64,000 bases of DNA from contig NC_083567.1 of the NCBI RefSeq assembly GCF_019925205.1, positions 9,362,001 through 9,426,000 on the forward strand. The letters run 5' to 3'. This document shows, in pieces, positions 48,502 to 60,735 of this stretch (position 1 is its first letter; the number at the start of each line of letters is the position of its first letter). The notes beneath the pieces are model-generated. The model saw only the letters and a program-made list of their open reading frames with translations, made no database searches and was not told the origin of the DNA. Source of the DNA: Metopolophium dirhodum (Eukaryota > Arthropoda > Insecta > Hemiptera > Aphididae). The position numbers were made by a program, and so were the translations under genes.

Positions 48502-50335
48502 AATATAGGTATTTCTATATTTTTAGCTCCATAATTTCTGTTAAAATATTAGGAAAATGTATTAAGTACCGTAAAAGTGCTAAATTTGAGCTCTGACTTA
48601 AAATATTATATTCATAACAAATTATCATAGAAGCTTAGGTACTGTTATTCCACATACTTATTATAGTTTAATTTAACTACAACATTCTAGTAGAGTCTGA
48701 TAAAATTTGGTTCCACGACTTTGATCATACAAACTTTAAATACTAAACTATGGGTCTGAAATTTAGTTTATATAGATCTAAATAATCCAAAACATATATT
48801 GCTTCAAAATATAAAAATAAAGTGTCTTGTATTGTAGTAGGTAGGTAACATTCAAAAAAAAAAACTAAAAAAAATCATACTTGAAATCTATGTATAATAT
48901 ACGTGTATTGTAATAAATGTTCAAATGTTTACTTTAGTATATTATAAAAAATTAACTTAAGTTCAATATAATACATTATAACAGGTGTTCAAATAAACAT
49001 TTCATACCAAAAATTTTGTTTATTCACACAGTCTCTCTTCAATTTTAAATTTTTCTTCAAATTATCTACAAAATATAAATGTTTAGTAAATTGGAAGACT
49101 TGATTAAGTATTTAATTATTTATCTAAAAGAGATGTGCCGGGTCGCCACATTACTATATCGAGGGGCCATGGTGCAAGCGTCATCCATAAATATCATAAC
49201 ATATATTATATTAGAAATACAAACTTAATATTTCACTAACAGTAAATATTATAAAAAAATATTACGAAATGTACTATACTCATATTATATTATGATTGTA
49301 TTAGTTACAAACTCTTGAATTAAGAGTTATGTTTGAGGATTTAATTAATTTCCTAAAAGGAAATGCCTCCAGGTTGCCTCAGTAAGTAGTTAGTAAGTAT
49401 GGTAGTTAAAGTGCCGTCCACCAATAAAGTACCCGAAAAAAAAAAACGATTAATTCAAATATAGAAGGTACTTATATCATATACTTTTATCAAAGTATGA
49501 TTGTGTTAGCCGCAGTCTTGTGTAAATTATATTGTCTTATGTTTTCCCAATCTAATAATACAAAATACTGAAAATTAATGAAATCACAAATATTAGTACA
49601 ATAGAGAGACTGTGCATTGATTTACAAATTTGTCTTAAATTTACTTTTTGCATAGAGAATAATATGAAGGTGGGCTGGGCTTTTAATATCAGAGTATGGG
49701 GGACAGGTCTGGGATTTCATATTATGCATTTGTGGACACTGGACGACCAAAAGGACCATCCTCCATAGAATGTTTCAATAAAATTAGTTGAATACGTTAT
49801 AAAGTTGCTCCCATGCTCGACATTATCCTGGTATTTTTAAAAAAACCATTAAAAATGTTGTTTTAAAAAAACCTTTCATGTGCATGTGTTGTCTCCAAGT
49901 GTGTGTTGTGAGAGGATAGATGCTGATAAATCGCTTTTATATGCTTCAAATTGTTTACACGAGTGAGCTGGGTATGGCTCCATCATAGATAATAAAGATA
50001 TAACATAATGGTCTTATCAGCGGTCTTCGAGGGGAACAATTGAGGCCAAATAAAGTATACCTATATCGAGTATCGACTATCAATATAAAGGAGCCTCAAT
50101 TGCCTTCCGCGGGAACGCGGCCTCAAATGTATTTAACATAGGCGTGGACTATCCATATCTTTATTATCTATGGGCTTCATCCATAGCATGGATTAAGGTG
50201 TCAACAGTCAAAGGATCGACTTGATAATCAAACACTTAAGTTCAGCAACCTGCAAATCAGGATCTTTTTATTCAAAGTGTCCTAATAAGTCGTAAGAAGG
50301 TTAGTTAGGTAAACCTATGGTTAGTTGAAGCTATG

Positions 50336-50359
50336 GTGATGATAGACGACTATCATCAC
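50336..50359. repeat. Perfect 10-bp hairpin
   Basis: GTGATGATAG, loop ACGA, CTATCATCAC. It lies 4 bases past the outer end of the right inverted arm. Confidence 0.7.
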
Positions 50360-51317
50360 TGGTCGTGAGCTTTGCGATGATATTTTCCTACTAACTATCA
50401 AGGTATTCGATATTGTAAACATAACAATGAAAGAAAATATTTAAATATTATTAATGTGGTTAGGTTATGTTAGGTTAGGATAGGGCAGGAAATTAGATGT
50501 TAACTAATTATCATAGTTTTTAACACGGTCTTAAAGACTGTCAGCAAGAGTTGTACCAGTATAGTTATTAAAAACTTAAATACAGCCAAAATTAAATAAT
50601 GATTTTTTTACCACAACAAATTATAAAATGTATTTTAAAATATAACAAAATATTATTCTATTAGGGTTTTATAAGGTTTTCAATACTTACGAGTTTTTGT
50701 AAATAGAAAATGTATAAAATCAATAGTTTTAATTTAATATATGGTTTTGTGTTTTAATATCCTATTGTCAAAGGATTCTCAGGGTTTCCTTTCCACCGTG
50801 TGGAGTCCGTGAAGGACCTTTTATCATTTAATTTCTTTGCATCCTTTATAATTAACATTCATTTTTATACATTTTCTAATACATATATTAACGTGATACA
50901 CCTCTGATCATAATAACTGTTCGCATTATTAAAATGTAAACAAAACCTAGTTTTTGGATTGTAGTTAATATGTATTGCAGTATTTAGCTTCCAGCGTATT
51001 CTTTTGTTTAGTGTTATTTCACCCAGATTTCTCAAACAATTTTTTTTTCACTTCATTTAACTCTAGTAGATTTTTTTGTATAAACATTTTTCATGATTAA
51101 CTGGCTATACCTGGGAGTACGCTGAGTACCTGTGTACATAATATATAATTTGAAAAGAGACTAGCTAGGTTCTCTCACGTTCCCCATTCAATTAATTTTT
51201 TTATATATTTAACTTTTTTTGATTCTTTTATATATATATCTTTTTTTAAAACATTAACAACTTGGTGCCATATGATTTTTTTTAAATTTTTTTATCTGCT
51301 TCTTAAATTGCGTTTGC

Positions 51318-54300
51318 CTGCGGTAGCCCACGTTCCCCTTTCAATTTTAATCATAAATTTAATTCAATTGATTTTTAATATGAATATTTTCAAATTTGTG
51401 AGTCTTCAGAGAATTTTTTTCTGTTATTTAATTCCTATCTAGATCTTTCTATATAGTTTTTTTAAACAATGACAAGCCGGCACCAACACCCTCCTTCATA
51501 TTTTTTTTTTGTAATGTAACTCTTCTTGAATATTTAGTATTGACGGGAAAATATAACTTGGTGATAACTTGGTGCCCTATGAATAATCATTCTTTTATAA
51601 ACTAAATATTTTGAATAGTTTTTTCTGTTTAATATTCTGGGCATTTTAGTTTGTACTTTGTTATGTGTATTCCTACAGTTAAATTTTTTCCAAATTTTTT
51701 TTGTTTTCTAAAATGCATTTGCCTGCGGGCGCCAACACCCTCCTTCAATTTTTTTTTTTAGTAATGTAACTCTAGTTGAATATTTTGTATTGACTTGAAA
51801 ATTGATAACTTGGTGCCCTATGAATAATCATTCTTTAATAAACTAAATATTTTGAATAGTTTTTTCTGTTTAAGATTCTGGGCATTTTAGTTTGTACTTT
51901 GTTATGTGTATTCCTACAGTTAAATTTTTTCAAAATTTTTTTTTGGTTTCCTAAAATGCATTTGCCTGCGGGCGCCAACACCCTCCTTCAATTTTTTTTT
52001 TTATGACTTAACCTCTAGCCAAATTTTTTAAACTTTGACAATCGGGTACCCTTGAATAATCCTTATCTTTAATGAACTAAATATTTTAAAATGTTTTTTT
52101 TGTTTAAGATTCTGGGCATTTTAGTTTGTACTTTGTAATGTGTAATCATACAGTTAAATTTTTTCAAAATTTTTTTTTGGTTTCCTAAAATGCATTTGCC
52201 TGCGGGCGCCAACACCCTCCTTCAATTTTTTTTTTTATGACTTAACCTCTAGCCAAATTTTTTAAACTTTGACAATCGGGTACCCTTGAATAATCCTTAT
52301 CTTTAAATGAACTAAATATTTTAAAATGTTTTTTTTGTTTAAGATTCTGGGCATTTTAGTTTGTACTTTGTAATGTGTAATCATACAGTTAAATTTTTTC
52401 AAAATTTTTTTTTGGTTTCCTAAAATGCATTTGCCTGCGGGCGCCAAAACCCTCCTTCAATTTTTTTTTTTATGATTTTACCTCTAGTTGAATATTTTGT
52501 ATTGACTTGAAAATTGATAACTTGGTGCCCTATGAATAATCATTCTTTAATGAACTAAATATTTTGAATAGTTTTTTTTGTTTAAGATTCTGGGCATTTT
52601 AGTTTGTACTTTGTAATGTGTAATCATACAGTTAAATTTTTTCAAAATTTTTTTTTGGTTTCCTAAAATGCATTTGCCTGCGGGCGCCAACACCCTCCTT
52701 CAATTTTTTTTTTTATGACTTAACCTCTAGCCAAATTTTTTAAACTTTGACAATCGGGTACCCTTGAATAATCCTTATCTTTAATGAACTAAATATTTTA
52801 AAATGTTTTTTTTGTTTAAGATTCTGGGCATTTTAGTTTGTACTTTGTAATGTGTAATCATACAGTTAAATTTTTTCAAAATTTTTTTTTGGTTTCCTAA
52901 AATGCATTTGCCTGCGGGCGCCAACACCCTCCTTCAATTTTTTTTTTTATGACTTAACCTCTAGCCAAATTTTTTAAACTTTGACAATCGGGTACCCTTG
53001 AATAATCCTTATCTTTAAATGAACTAAATATTTTAAAATGTTTTTTTTGTTTAAGATTCTGGGCATTTTAGTTTGTACTTTGTAATGTGTAATCATACAG
53101 TTAAATTTTTTCAAAATTTTTTTTTGGTTTCCTAAAATGCATTTGCCTGCGGGCGCCAAAACCCTCCTTCAATTTTTTTTTTTATGATTTTACCTCTAGT
53201 TGAATATTTTGTATTGACTTGAAAATTGATAACTTGGTGCCCTATGAATAATCATTCTTTAATGAACTAAATATTTTGAATAGTTTTTTTTGTTTAAGAT
53301 TCTGGGCATTTTAGTTTGTACTTTGTAATGTGTAATCATACAGTTAAATTTTATCAAAATTTTTTTTCGGTTTCCTAAAATTTATTTGCCTGCGGGCGCC
53401 AAAAATCTCCAATTTTTTTTTTATGACTTAACCTCTAGCCAATTTTTTTAAACATTGACAATCGGGTACCCTTGAATTATCCTTATCTTTAATGAACTAA
53501 ATATTTTGAATAGTTTTTACTGTTTAAGATTCTGGGCATTTTAGTTTGTACTTTGTAATGTGTATTCCTACAGTTAAATTTTTCAAATTTTTTTTTTGGT
53601 TTCTTAAAATTCATTTGCCTGCGGGCGCCAACAACCTCCTTCAACTTTTTTTTTATGACTTAACCTCTAGCCAAATTTTTTAAACTTTGACAATCGGGTA
53701 CCCTTGAATAATCCTTATCTTTAATGAACTAAATATTTTAAAATGTTTTTTTTGTTTAAGATTCTGGGCATTTTAGTTTGTACTTTGTAATGTGTAATCA
53801 TACAGTTAAATTTTTTCAAAATTTTTTTTTGGTTTCCTAAAATGCATTTGCCTGCGGGCGCCAACACCCTCCTTCAATTTTTTTTTTTATGACTTAACCT
53901 CTAGCCAAATTTTTTAAACTTTGACAATCGGGTACCCTTGAATAATCCTTATCTTTAAATGAACTAAATATTTTAAAATGTTTTTTTTGTTTAAGATTCT
54001 GGGCATTTTAGTTTGTACTTTGTAATGTGTAATCATACAGTTAAATTTTTTCAAAATTTTTTTTTGGTTTCCTAAAATGCATTTGCCTGCGGGCGCCAAC
54101 ACCCTCCTTCAATTTTTTTTTTTATGACTTAACCTCTAGCCAAATTTTTTAAACTTTGACAATCGGGTACCCTTGAATAATCCTTATCTTTAATGAACTA
54201 AATATTTTAAAATGTTTTTTTTGTTTAAGATTCTGGGCATTTTAGTTTGTACTTTGTAATGTGTAATCATACAGTTAAATTTTTTCAAAATTTTTTTTTG

Positions 54301-55501
54301 GTTTCCTAAAATGCATTTGCCTGCGGGCGCCAACACCCTCCTTCAATTTTTTTTTTTATGACTTAACCTCTAGCCAAATTTTTTAAACTTTGACAATCGG
54401 GTACCCTTGAATAATCCTTATCTTTAAATGAACTAAATATTTTAAAATGTTTTTTTTGTTTAAGATTCTGGGCATTTTAGTTTGTACTTTGTAATGTGTA
54501 ATCATACAGTTAAATTTTTTCAAAATTTTTTTTTGGTTTCCTAAAATGCATTTGCCTGCGGGCGCCAAAACCCTCCTTCAATTTTTTTTTTTATGATTTT
54601 ACCTCTAGTTGAATATTTTGTATTGACTTGAAAATTGATAACTTGGTGCCCTATGAATAATCATTCTTTAATGAACTAAATATTTTGAATAGTTTTTTTT
54701 GTTTAAGATTCTGGGCATTTTAGTTTGTACTTTGTAATGTGTAATCATACAGTTAAATTTTATCAAAATTTTTTTTCGGTTTCCTAAAATTTATTTGCCT
54801 GCGGGCGCCAAAAATCTCCAATTTTTTTTTTATGACTTAACCTCTAGCCAATTTTTTTAAACATTGACAATCGGGTACCCTTGAATTATCCTTATCTTTA
54901 ATGAACTAAATATTTTGAATAGTTTTTACTGTTTAAGATTCTGGGCATTTTAGTTTGTACTTTGTAATGTGTATTCCTACAGTTAAATTTTTCAAATTTT
55001 TTTTTTGGTTTCTTAAAATTCATTTGCCTGCGGGCGCCAACAACCTCCTTCAACTTTTTTTTTATGACTTAACCTCTAGCCAAATTTTTTAAACTTTGAC
55101 AATCGGGTACCCTTGAATAATCCTTATCTTTAATGAACTAAATATTTTAAAATGTTTTTTTTGTTTAAGATTCTGGGCATTTTAGTTTGTACTTTGTAAT
55201 GTGTAATCATACAGTTAAATTTTTTCAAAATTTTTTTTTGGTTTCCTAAAATGCATTTGCCTGCGGGCGCCAACACCTTCCTTCAATTTTTTTTTTTATG
55301 ATTTTACCTCTAGTTGAATATTTTGTATTGACTTGAAAATTGATAACTTGGTGCCCTATGAATAATCATTCTTTAATAAACTAAATATTTTGAATAGTTT
55401 TTTTTGTTTAAGATTCTGGGCATTTTAGTTTGTACTTTGTAATGTGTAATCATACAGTTAATTTTTATCAAAATTTTTTTTTGGTTTCCTAAAAGGCAGT
55501 T
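51318..55501. repeat. Satellite array, about 229-243-bp monomers with higher-order order
   Basis: The marker GCCTGCGGGCGCC recurs at 51721, 51964, 52198, 52433, 52676, 52910, 53145, 53388, 53617, 53850, 54085, 54319, 54554, 54797, 55026 and 55259; diverged units sit at about 51318 and 51476. Three monomer types: A (234/235 bp, CAATCGGGTACCCTTGAA), B (243 bp, AACTTGGTGCCCTATGAA) and C (229 bp, CCAAAAATCTCC). Order from 51721: B A A B A A B C A A A A B C A B. The A-A-B trimer 51964-52675 is repeated at 52676-53387, and C-A at 53388-53849 recurs at 54797-55258; these look identical by eye. Short - frames (MAPAGKCILG...) are just the repeat read through. Confidence 0.92.
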
Positions 55502-55599
55502 GCCTTAAATATTGAATATTAAATATTGATTTTGAAGTTTTTTGAATTATTCAATAATATTTGAATATGGAAATAGATATTTTTCATAAAATACGTACA

Positions 55600-55796
55600 T
55601 AAAATATTTTTTTTTGAAAATGATGCCGGAAGTTTAACGAAAAAAAGTAAAGGAGATGCTTTGAATGAGTCATTTAAGATATCTTGTGACTGCAAATCTA
55701 TTATTTCCATTTGAAGCTCAACATCAACATCTTCATAATCAATATTAAATGGATTGGCGAGTAGTTGAAAAACGCAACTAAACGTTTTACTTTACT
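55600..55796 (-). pseudogene. hAT transposase fragment (GTF2IRD2/FAM200-like group)
   Basis: On -, the frame reads KTFSCVFQLLANPFNIDYED, VDVELQMEIIDLQSQDILND, SFKASPLLFFVKLPASF. The NPF.ID...LQ.E.IDLQ.D..L...F pattern is typical of domesticated and transposon-borne hAT proteins of the GTF2IRD2/FAM200/ZBED group, in the region before the C-terminal dimerisation motif. There is no room for the N-terminal part before the element's right end, and the C-terminal motif is absent (replaced by the satellite), so this is a scrap of an internally rearranged element. Confidence 0.65.
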
Positions 55797-56284
55797 GAAC
55801 AGAATAGTAAATTAATATTATAATCCAAATACACTCGTCGTATCTACTCTAGGTATCTTATCGGTAACTGTCAAGGTATATCTAACTGATATGAGTTTAC
55901 TCATATCAGTCGTATACTTGTATGAGTTCGTCCGTTCAATTTCTTGTTTTAGTGTTTTCGTGTGAGGCATAGGTACCGTACACATTATTACTAATATTTT
56001 ATTAGAAGAAAAACAAACAGTTGCGGGCTGTTTGCAAAATTTTGTGGCGGAATTTGTAATTTTATAAATTCACGGTTTTATTCTTATTATTTTAAATTTT
56101 GCTCATGATTTTTTTACACTATGCATATTTTGAGGGCATAATTTAAAAATGTTAGGGCATATAAATGCATATTTTTGAACTTTTTAGTGCATATTTTAAT
56201 GCATATTTTGACAATTTTTAGTGCATGAATGCATGCTTATTTAGGCATTGTTTAGTGCATGAAGTTACGAGCCCTGCTTATTAG

Positions 56285-57117
56285 TCAAAAGTCTGAATAG
56301 TCATATCGTTACGAATGTGGTGTAGGTAAGCATGTGTCAGCAAAATAACTGAATGACGGACATTATTAATAGGTAGTTTAATTTCATTTTGGTTTTCCTC
56401 TTATTTGAATAGCACCATTCCCTGCACAATATATAATATTTGATTGATAAAGACATAATATTATACATATATTATATATTTTTTTTTATATGGTTTGTGA
56501 AAAAACAAAAGAATAATGGAATGTCCGGTCGAACACAATCATGGATCTAGAGCAGAGATCTGAGGGAGGGAGGTCAGTAATTTTTTTACAACACAAATAC
56601 AATCACAATTTTCACTTTATTCTTAATTTAAAATTTTTCCCAATATTAGTTAAATCTTATTGTAATAAATCAATTAATAATTATAAATTCAAATCCTAAC
56701 GTCGTTTTGTTGAAAAAAATCCATTGATTACGGAAAAATGTGGGTAGGTACTTGTTTTTTTTGAAATCAAAACCGATAAAAAAAATAATAATGTAAATTA
56801 TAGATGCAAAACTTAAAAATTGACACATTTAAAATACCTTCAAAACACACAAAATGTTGTTTACATAATTACATGATAACTTAAAAGCCTGATACAATTT
56901 TTTTGATATAATGAAATTTTAATTTTAAATCATTATTTTTTTAAACATGTATCTGCTTTTTATGTAGGTAAATTATGGTCATATTTTATCTATCAAATAT
57001 ATATTTTTGGTTGAGCTTATTTTTATCTTTATCTAAATAGACTTTTGGTCTATTATCTTTATATCTTTTAACAAAGTATCTAGAAGAAAAACTATTTATC
57101 TGGTCTAACACTGCTCC
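56285..57117. other. Spacer, AT-rich; 3' flank of the secreted-protein gene
   Basis: No exon supported and no clear AATAAA for the - strand gene was found close to its stop. Confidence 0.35.
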
Positions 57118-57414
57118 TTAATCACCGATGTAAGATGTAGTTGCGGTCCATGTATCGTCAGCAGCAGTCCCAACCAATTTACCAGTATGTTGAGACTCAA
57201 GTTGAGCAGCATCAATCTGATTGCCTTTGTCAACAGCAGCCAAAACCAATTTAAGCAACGTATCTTTAATTTGTTTATCATATGGACTCTCAACATAGTT
57301 ATCAGCTTTACTCCCAAAACAATCAGTTTTAGTATTCGTAAAGAAATTTATACTTTGAGCAGTATTAATTAAAACTATGATTGTTAGTATGATTATGATT
57401 GCCATGTTCGCCAT
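57118..57414 (-). CDS. Small secreted protein, 98 aa, family unknown
   Basis: Frame from ATG at 57414: MANMAIIIILTIIVLINTAQ, a typical signal peptide with likely cleavage after the AQS region, then a mature part of about 77 residues beginning INFFTNTKTDCFGSKADNY and ending DTWTATTSYIGD. One Cys in the mature chain, so no internal disulfide; no membrane helix after the signal. The residue mix (Asp, Thr, Ala, Gly, Trp) differs strongly from AT-rich noise, which supports coding. The frame is open 4 codons further up but without an ATG. I do not recognise the family. By size and secretion it resembles candidate salivary or haemolymph proteins of aphids, which is only inference. It could be one exon of a larger gene. 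It lies 0.84 kb from the 8.2-kb transposon. Confidence 0.6.
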   Translation of the reverse strand: MANMAIIIILTIIVLINTAQSINFFTNTKTDCFGSKADNYVESPYDKQIKDTLLKLVLAAVDKGNQIDAAQLESQHTGKLVGTAADDTWTATTSYIGD

Positions 57415-58899
57415 CGTGAAAACCAATTAACCAAGATAGTTAGGAGGTATTCGAGGTAAGCTAAACAAAATAAGAAAAATTAATAACAATTTAAACAATT
57501 CCGAATAATTCAATAAATAAGTGTATTATCGCAAAATAACATTTTATGTAATATAGTACCAAAATAAAATTAATAACAAGCAATGTTCCAATTTTATTTT
57601 ATAATTACAGACGCCGCCCTTTGACTATTACCCTACCGTTAATCTGTATGATGGAGTACGTTAGTTATAAAGCAGTGACCATGTATAAACTAGGATTTTT
57701 AATATTTAAAATTAAATAACGTTCAAAGTTTAAGGATTGATTAAATATAAGAGTGAAATTCACTCGTTCCAAATTACAATTTGGAATTTAATGGTGGTTT
57801 GTTATATTTAATTTTAAAATTATTATTTCTTAATCATTATAATATATTTTATGAAATAACTGTTATTATATTATTTATATAAATGTGTGGTGTAGGTAAA
57901 ACTAGTATAATTGATAGGTTACGTGACCTAGATAAACGCAATCGCATTTTAAACATTCACAATTATTGTTTTGACTTTGAACTTGTAATTTTTTTAATCT
58001 GAATTATTCGGAAGCGTATAGTTCGGAAATTTGTTAACACACAATTCTTTTATTATAATTTTTCTTTCATTAATCTTTTGTCCGCGTTTTATTAGTTGTT
58101 TAAGCAATAATATAATAAAATATAAAATAATGTTTATTAAATATTATGAAATTAATCTATAATTTTCACTATGAGTATTATATATTTTGACTTTTTTTAT
58201 CGTATTTTATTTTATTCAAATCATTTTTACTTTTGGACCTTGGCTCTTCCGAAAAAATTTAACTTACTGATGACAAATTTGTTTACATTATTTATTACAT
58301 GATCACAATAAACGTCTAAAGTTATTTTTTTGTTTATTAAGAGGATAATATCAGTGCTATATTGGTTTTTTCTCAGAATAATGCGGAGCTTAGATGAAAT
58401 GCTTTCACATAAAATCGTTTTTTTTATGATTCTTGTGAAATCTTAGAGTAAAATCACCTATTACATAAACTATAGAAGATAATATTTTTGAGGCCGTGAC
58501 ATATTATCGGTTTAAATTTTATTGTTATTTGACTTAGTATTCAAATTTCAAAATAAAAAACGAAAACGTAAATTTAAATGATGTTTAAATTTTTTTGAGA
58601 CAATAACCGATATGTAATATTCTCAAATAAATTATTCTCATTCGTTATTGCAGTACATGTTTTTACTCTATGATTACTTAATAACATAAAAATAAAATAA
58701 AATATATGATTCTGCGTAAATGCTTTGTCTATGTTGCAAGTGGGCCAGAGAAATTTTATTGACATTGATTAAAAAAAAAACTACCTAATAATAATCAAAC
58801 ATTTCGTATGCCTCTAAATAGCTCAATATGAGTCAAAATATTTTGAAAATGTTTTAGTATATAGAAACTAATATAATTTATATAAAATGAAAATGTCAT
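57415..58899. other. Upstream of the secreted-protein gene, AT-rich
   Basis: Would contain its promoter; no TATA or 5' exon placed with confidence. No other gene seen. Confidence 0.35.
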
Positions 58900-59128
58900 G
58901 TATCAATGGTACGTTTCTTAGAGTTACACCAAAAACCAAAACGAACTTTTTCAAAAACCCATCTTGCTTAAAAATTTCCGTTTTTTCTTATTTTTTTTTT
59001 GTTTAACGAAAAGATAGTGAAGTTGACAATTTAAGTATTATTTCAATTACTTATCGTGTACTAAGACACTGAAAAAAAAACACATTATTGTAAAATTAAA
59101 TTATTTATTACTCCGCTCAAAATCAAAA
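58900..59128. mobile_element. Diverged, left-truncated copy of the 37703-38213 family
   Basis: Shares CACCAAAAACCAAAACGA, TTTTTCAAAAACCCATCTTG and the right side AACACATTATTGTAAAATTA ... CTCCGCTCAAAATC with the element at 37703. The left inverted end is missing. Confidence 0.6.
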
Positions 59129-60599
59129 ATAAGGAAATAAGGCAATTTTCACTCTTATACTGATTCCAACAAGATTATTAGATTTTTTTTTTGTAATTTT
59201 AAAACGATAATCGTAGGGATATGAATTTTACTTTAAAAAAAATTATACTACCATTTTCTTGACAAAAAAAAAAGATTTTGCAAATTAATTACGTTAAGAT
59301 CCATAAGAATTTACTATGTAGTTCTTACAGTTATTTAAAAAAATATTAAATAAGCATCCGTTAATTTGTTTACCTACCTATCGAGATTTCAAGTTAAAGA
59401 TTTCAAACTTAAAACTTTTTGTTCATTCACCACTATTCAGAACGTCGTGAAATATAAATATTACATTTTTACCTACATAATAACTTCTTAACTAAATTGT
59501 GTGGTTAATATTGTATTGTTATCATTGATGTTACGAACCGAAAATTACACAGGCTTATACGATCAATGGATTCTTCAACTTCGTGTTAATTCAAATAGTT
59601 TAATAATATGAAAAACAGTAAAAAGTTAAAAAAATAAAACTTCGGGAAATTTATAAACAAGTAGGCAGGTAGTTGTTCACTATAATGTAGAATAAGCTGC
59701 ACTGAAAAATATCTATACAGACCTAATGAATTGTATAGTGTTTTGTCTGTGTTGATCATAATATGTCAATATAATAATCATACCAAAAGATCGACCAACG
59801 TACAAGCTACGATAAGAAAAGTGATTTATCATTATTGTTTTTAAACGTATTGTACATCGATAATGAGTAATACAAGGTGTCTCAAAAGGAACTGCCCATT
59901 AGCTGTATCGGGAGAGAGGGTCATATTTAGTTTTTTGATGTACACTGTGTCGTAATATATTATGAAACATTATTACTATTATTTTTATTATTTTTAATTG
60001 AATTCTTATCAATTTCCATAACGCAGTTATTCGTTTACAATTATAATGTATGTTGGTGTATTAAAAAAAAAAAATAGAGCCATTAAGAGCACTTGTCAAG
60101 TAGTAGGGCACTATAATTGTTGGTAAAATACGATTGAGAACGGCATTTTTGGTAATACGATTGAGAACGCTCGGTATTAGTTTTTTTTTGCAACGTTGCC
60201 AAATTGAACAGAATGATAATTTGAGCACGATGATTTGTTGATATTGAAATAATCCAACAATATATTATGTTAATTGTTATTAAAATTCTAATTGAAACAC
60301 AAGCAGAATCAATATTAAAAATAGCTACGATAGTAAGTTAGAGTCAAGGTACTAAGTATAATATGTCTATATCCTATGGCAATATCCAATAAGGTCAAGT
60401 AGATTTGGGGGCTTAGATGATCTGAAAATGTTAGTAATTACTAATGATCTATCAATATGAATAATTTGTAAAAATGATTGAAGTATAACGAATAGTACCT
60501 ACATCTAATATTACAAATAGTTTATATTTTTGTAAAACTACATTTAAGGATTATTATCCTTAGTATGAATATTTTAATAACTCAGAAACTACTTACCTA
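59129..60599. other. Intergenic, AT-rich
   Basis: No gene supported. ACAAGGTGTCTCAAAAGGAA near 59875 looks like a transposon end without a partner. AATACGATTGAGAACG occurs twice (about 60127 and 60157). Confidence 0.35.
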
Positions 60600-60735
60600 T
60601 TTTGATTTAGATACTTCAACATTTTCAAGAGAATCACCCGTAAAAAAGGGGTATTTTCATTTGTATCGCTACATTCCTCGAGAAGCACAAAATTATCAGG
60701 AAATTATGGTCTTCAGGTAAAATCAGAATTTGAAT
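60600..60735. mobile_element. Fragment related to the element at 63208-63693
   Basis: TTTAGATACTTC, GTATCGCTACA and AAAATCAGAATTTGAAT occur in the same order as TTTAGATATACT, GTATCGCCACA and AAAATCAGAATTTGAAT in the later element. Ends missing. Confidence 0.5.

Larger units (their letters stand above)
46902..50331. repeat. Pair of inverted repeat arms flanking about 2.1 kb
   Basis: The left arm (46902-47808) and right arm (49953-50331) are reverse complements once insertions are set aside: outer ends GCTTCAACTAACCATAGG and its complement, shared GATTATCAAGTCGATCCA and GGATAGTCCACGCCTATG, inner ends CAGCTCACTCGTGTAAAC and complement. The left arm is split by the hAT element at 47074-47716. 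The right arm is split by about 129 bp (about 50000-50128) that has its own short inverted GAGGC/GCCTC boxes. Either one foldback element or two opposed copies of one repeat. Confidence 0.7.
48047..56276. mobile_element. 8.2-kb hAT-like element carrying a satellite array (inferred)
   Basis: Left end CAGGGCCGTGAATTTAATGC; the right end read inward is CAGGGCTCGTAACTTCATGC. Both ends continue into TTCAAAAATATGCA-type boxes, dense at the right (56110-56260). Flanks GTAATTAG (48039-48046) and CTTATTAG (56277-56284) match at 6 of 8 positions. Inside are a transposase scrap on - (55600-55796) and the satellite (51318-55501). Known hAT elements are flanked by 8-bp duplications and often start CAGGG. 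Treating both ends as one element is inference: they could come from two related copies, and an arm of the inverted pair (49953-50331) lies inside. Confidence 0.5.

Noticed and set aside
50459..50482. TTAGG-like words (GGTTAGGTTATGTTAGG), also near 8960 and 12945, as interstitial telomere repeat
   Set aside because: Only two or three imperfect units at each site; such words are common by chance in insect AT-rich DNA.
52262..54568. Four near-identical 61-62-codon frames on - as a tandem gene family
   Set aside because: They are the satellite monomer read through; they end at monomer features and show no codon signature.
51318..55501. CRISPR-like array
   Set aside because: Units of about 240 bp repeat along their full length, with no short repeat plus unique spacer pattern; the genome is eukaryotic.
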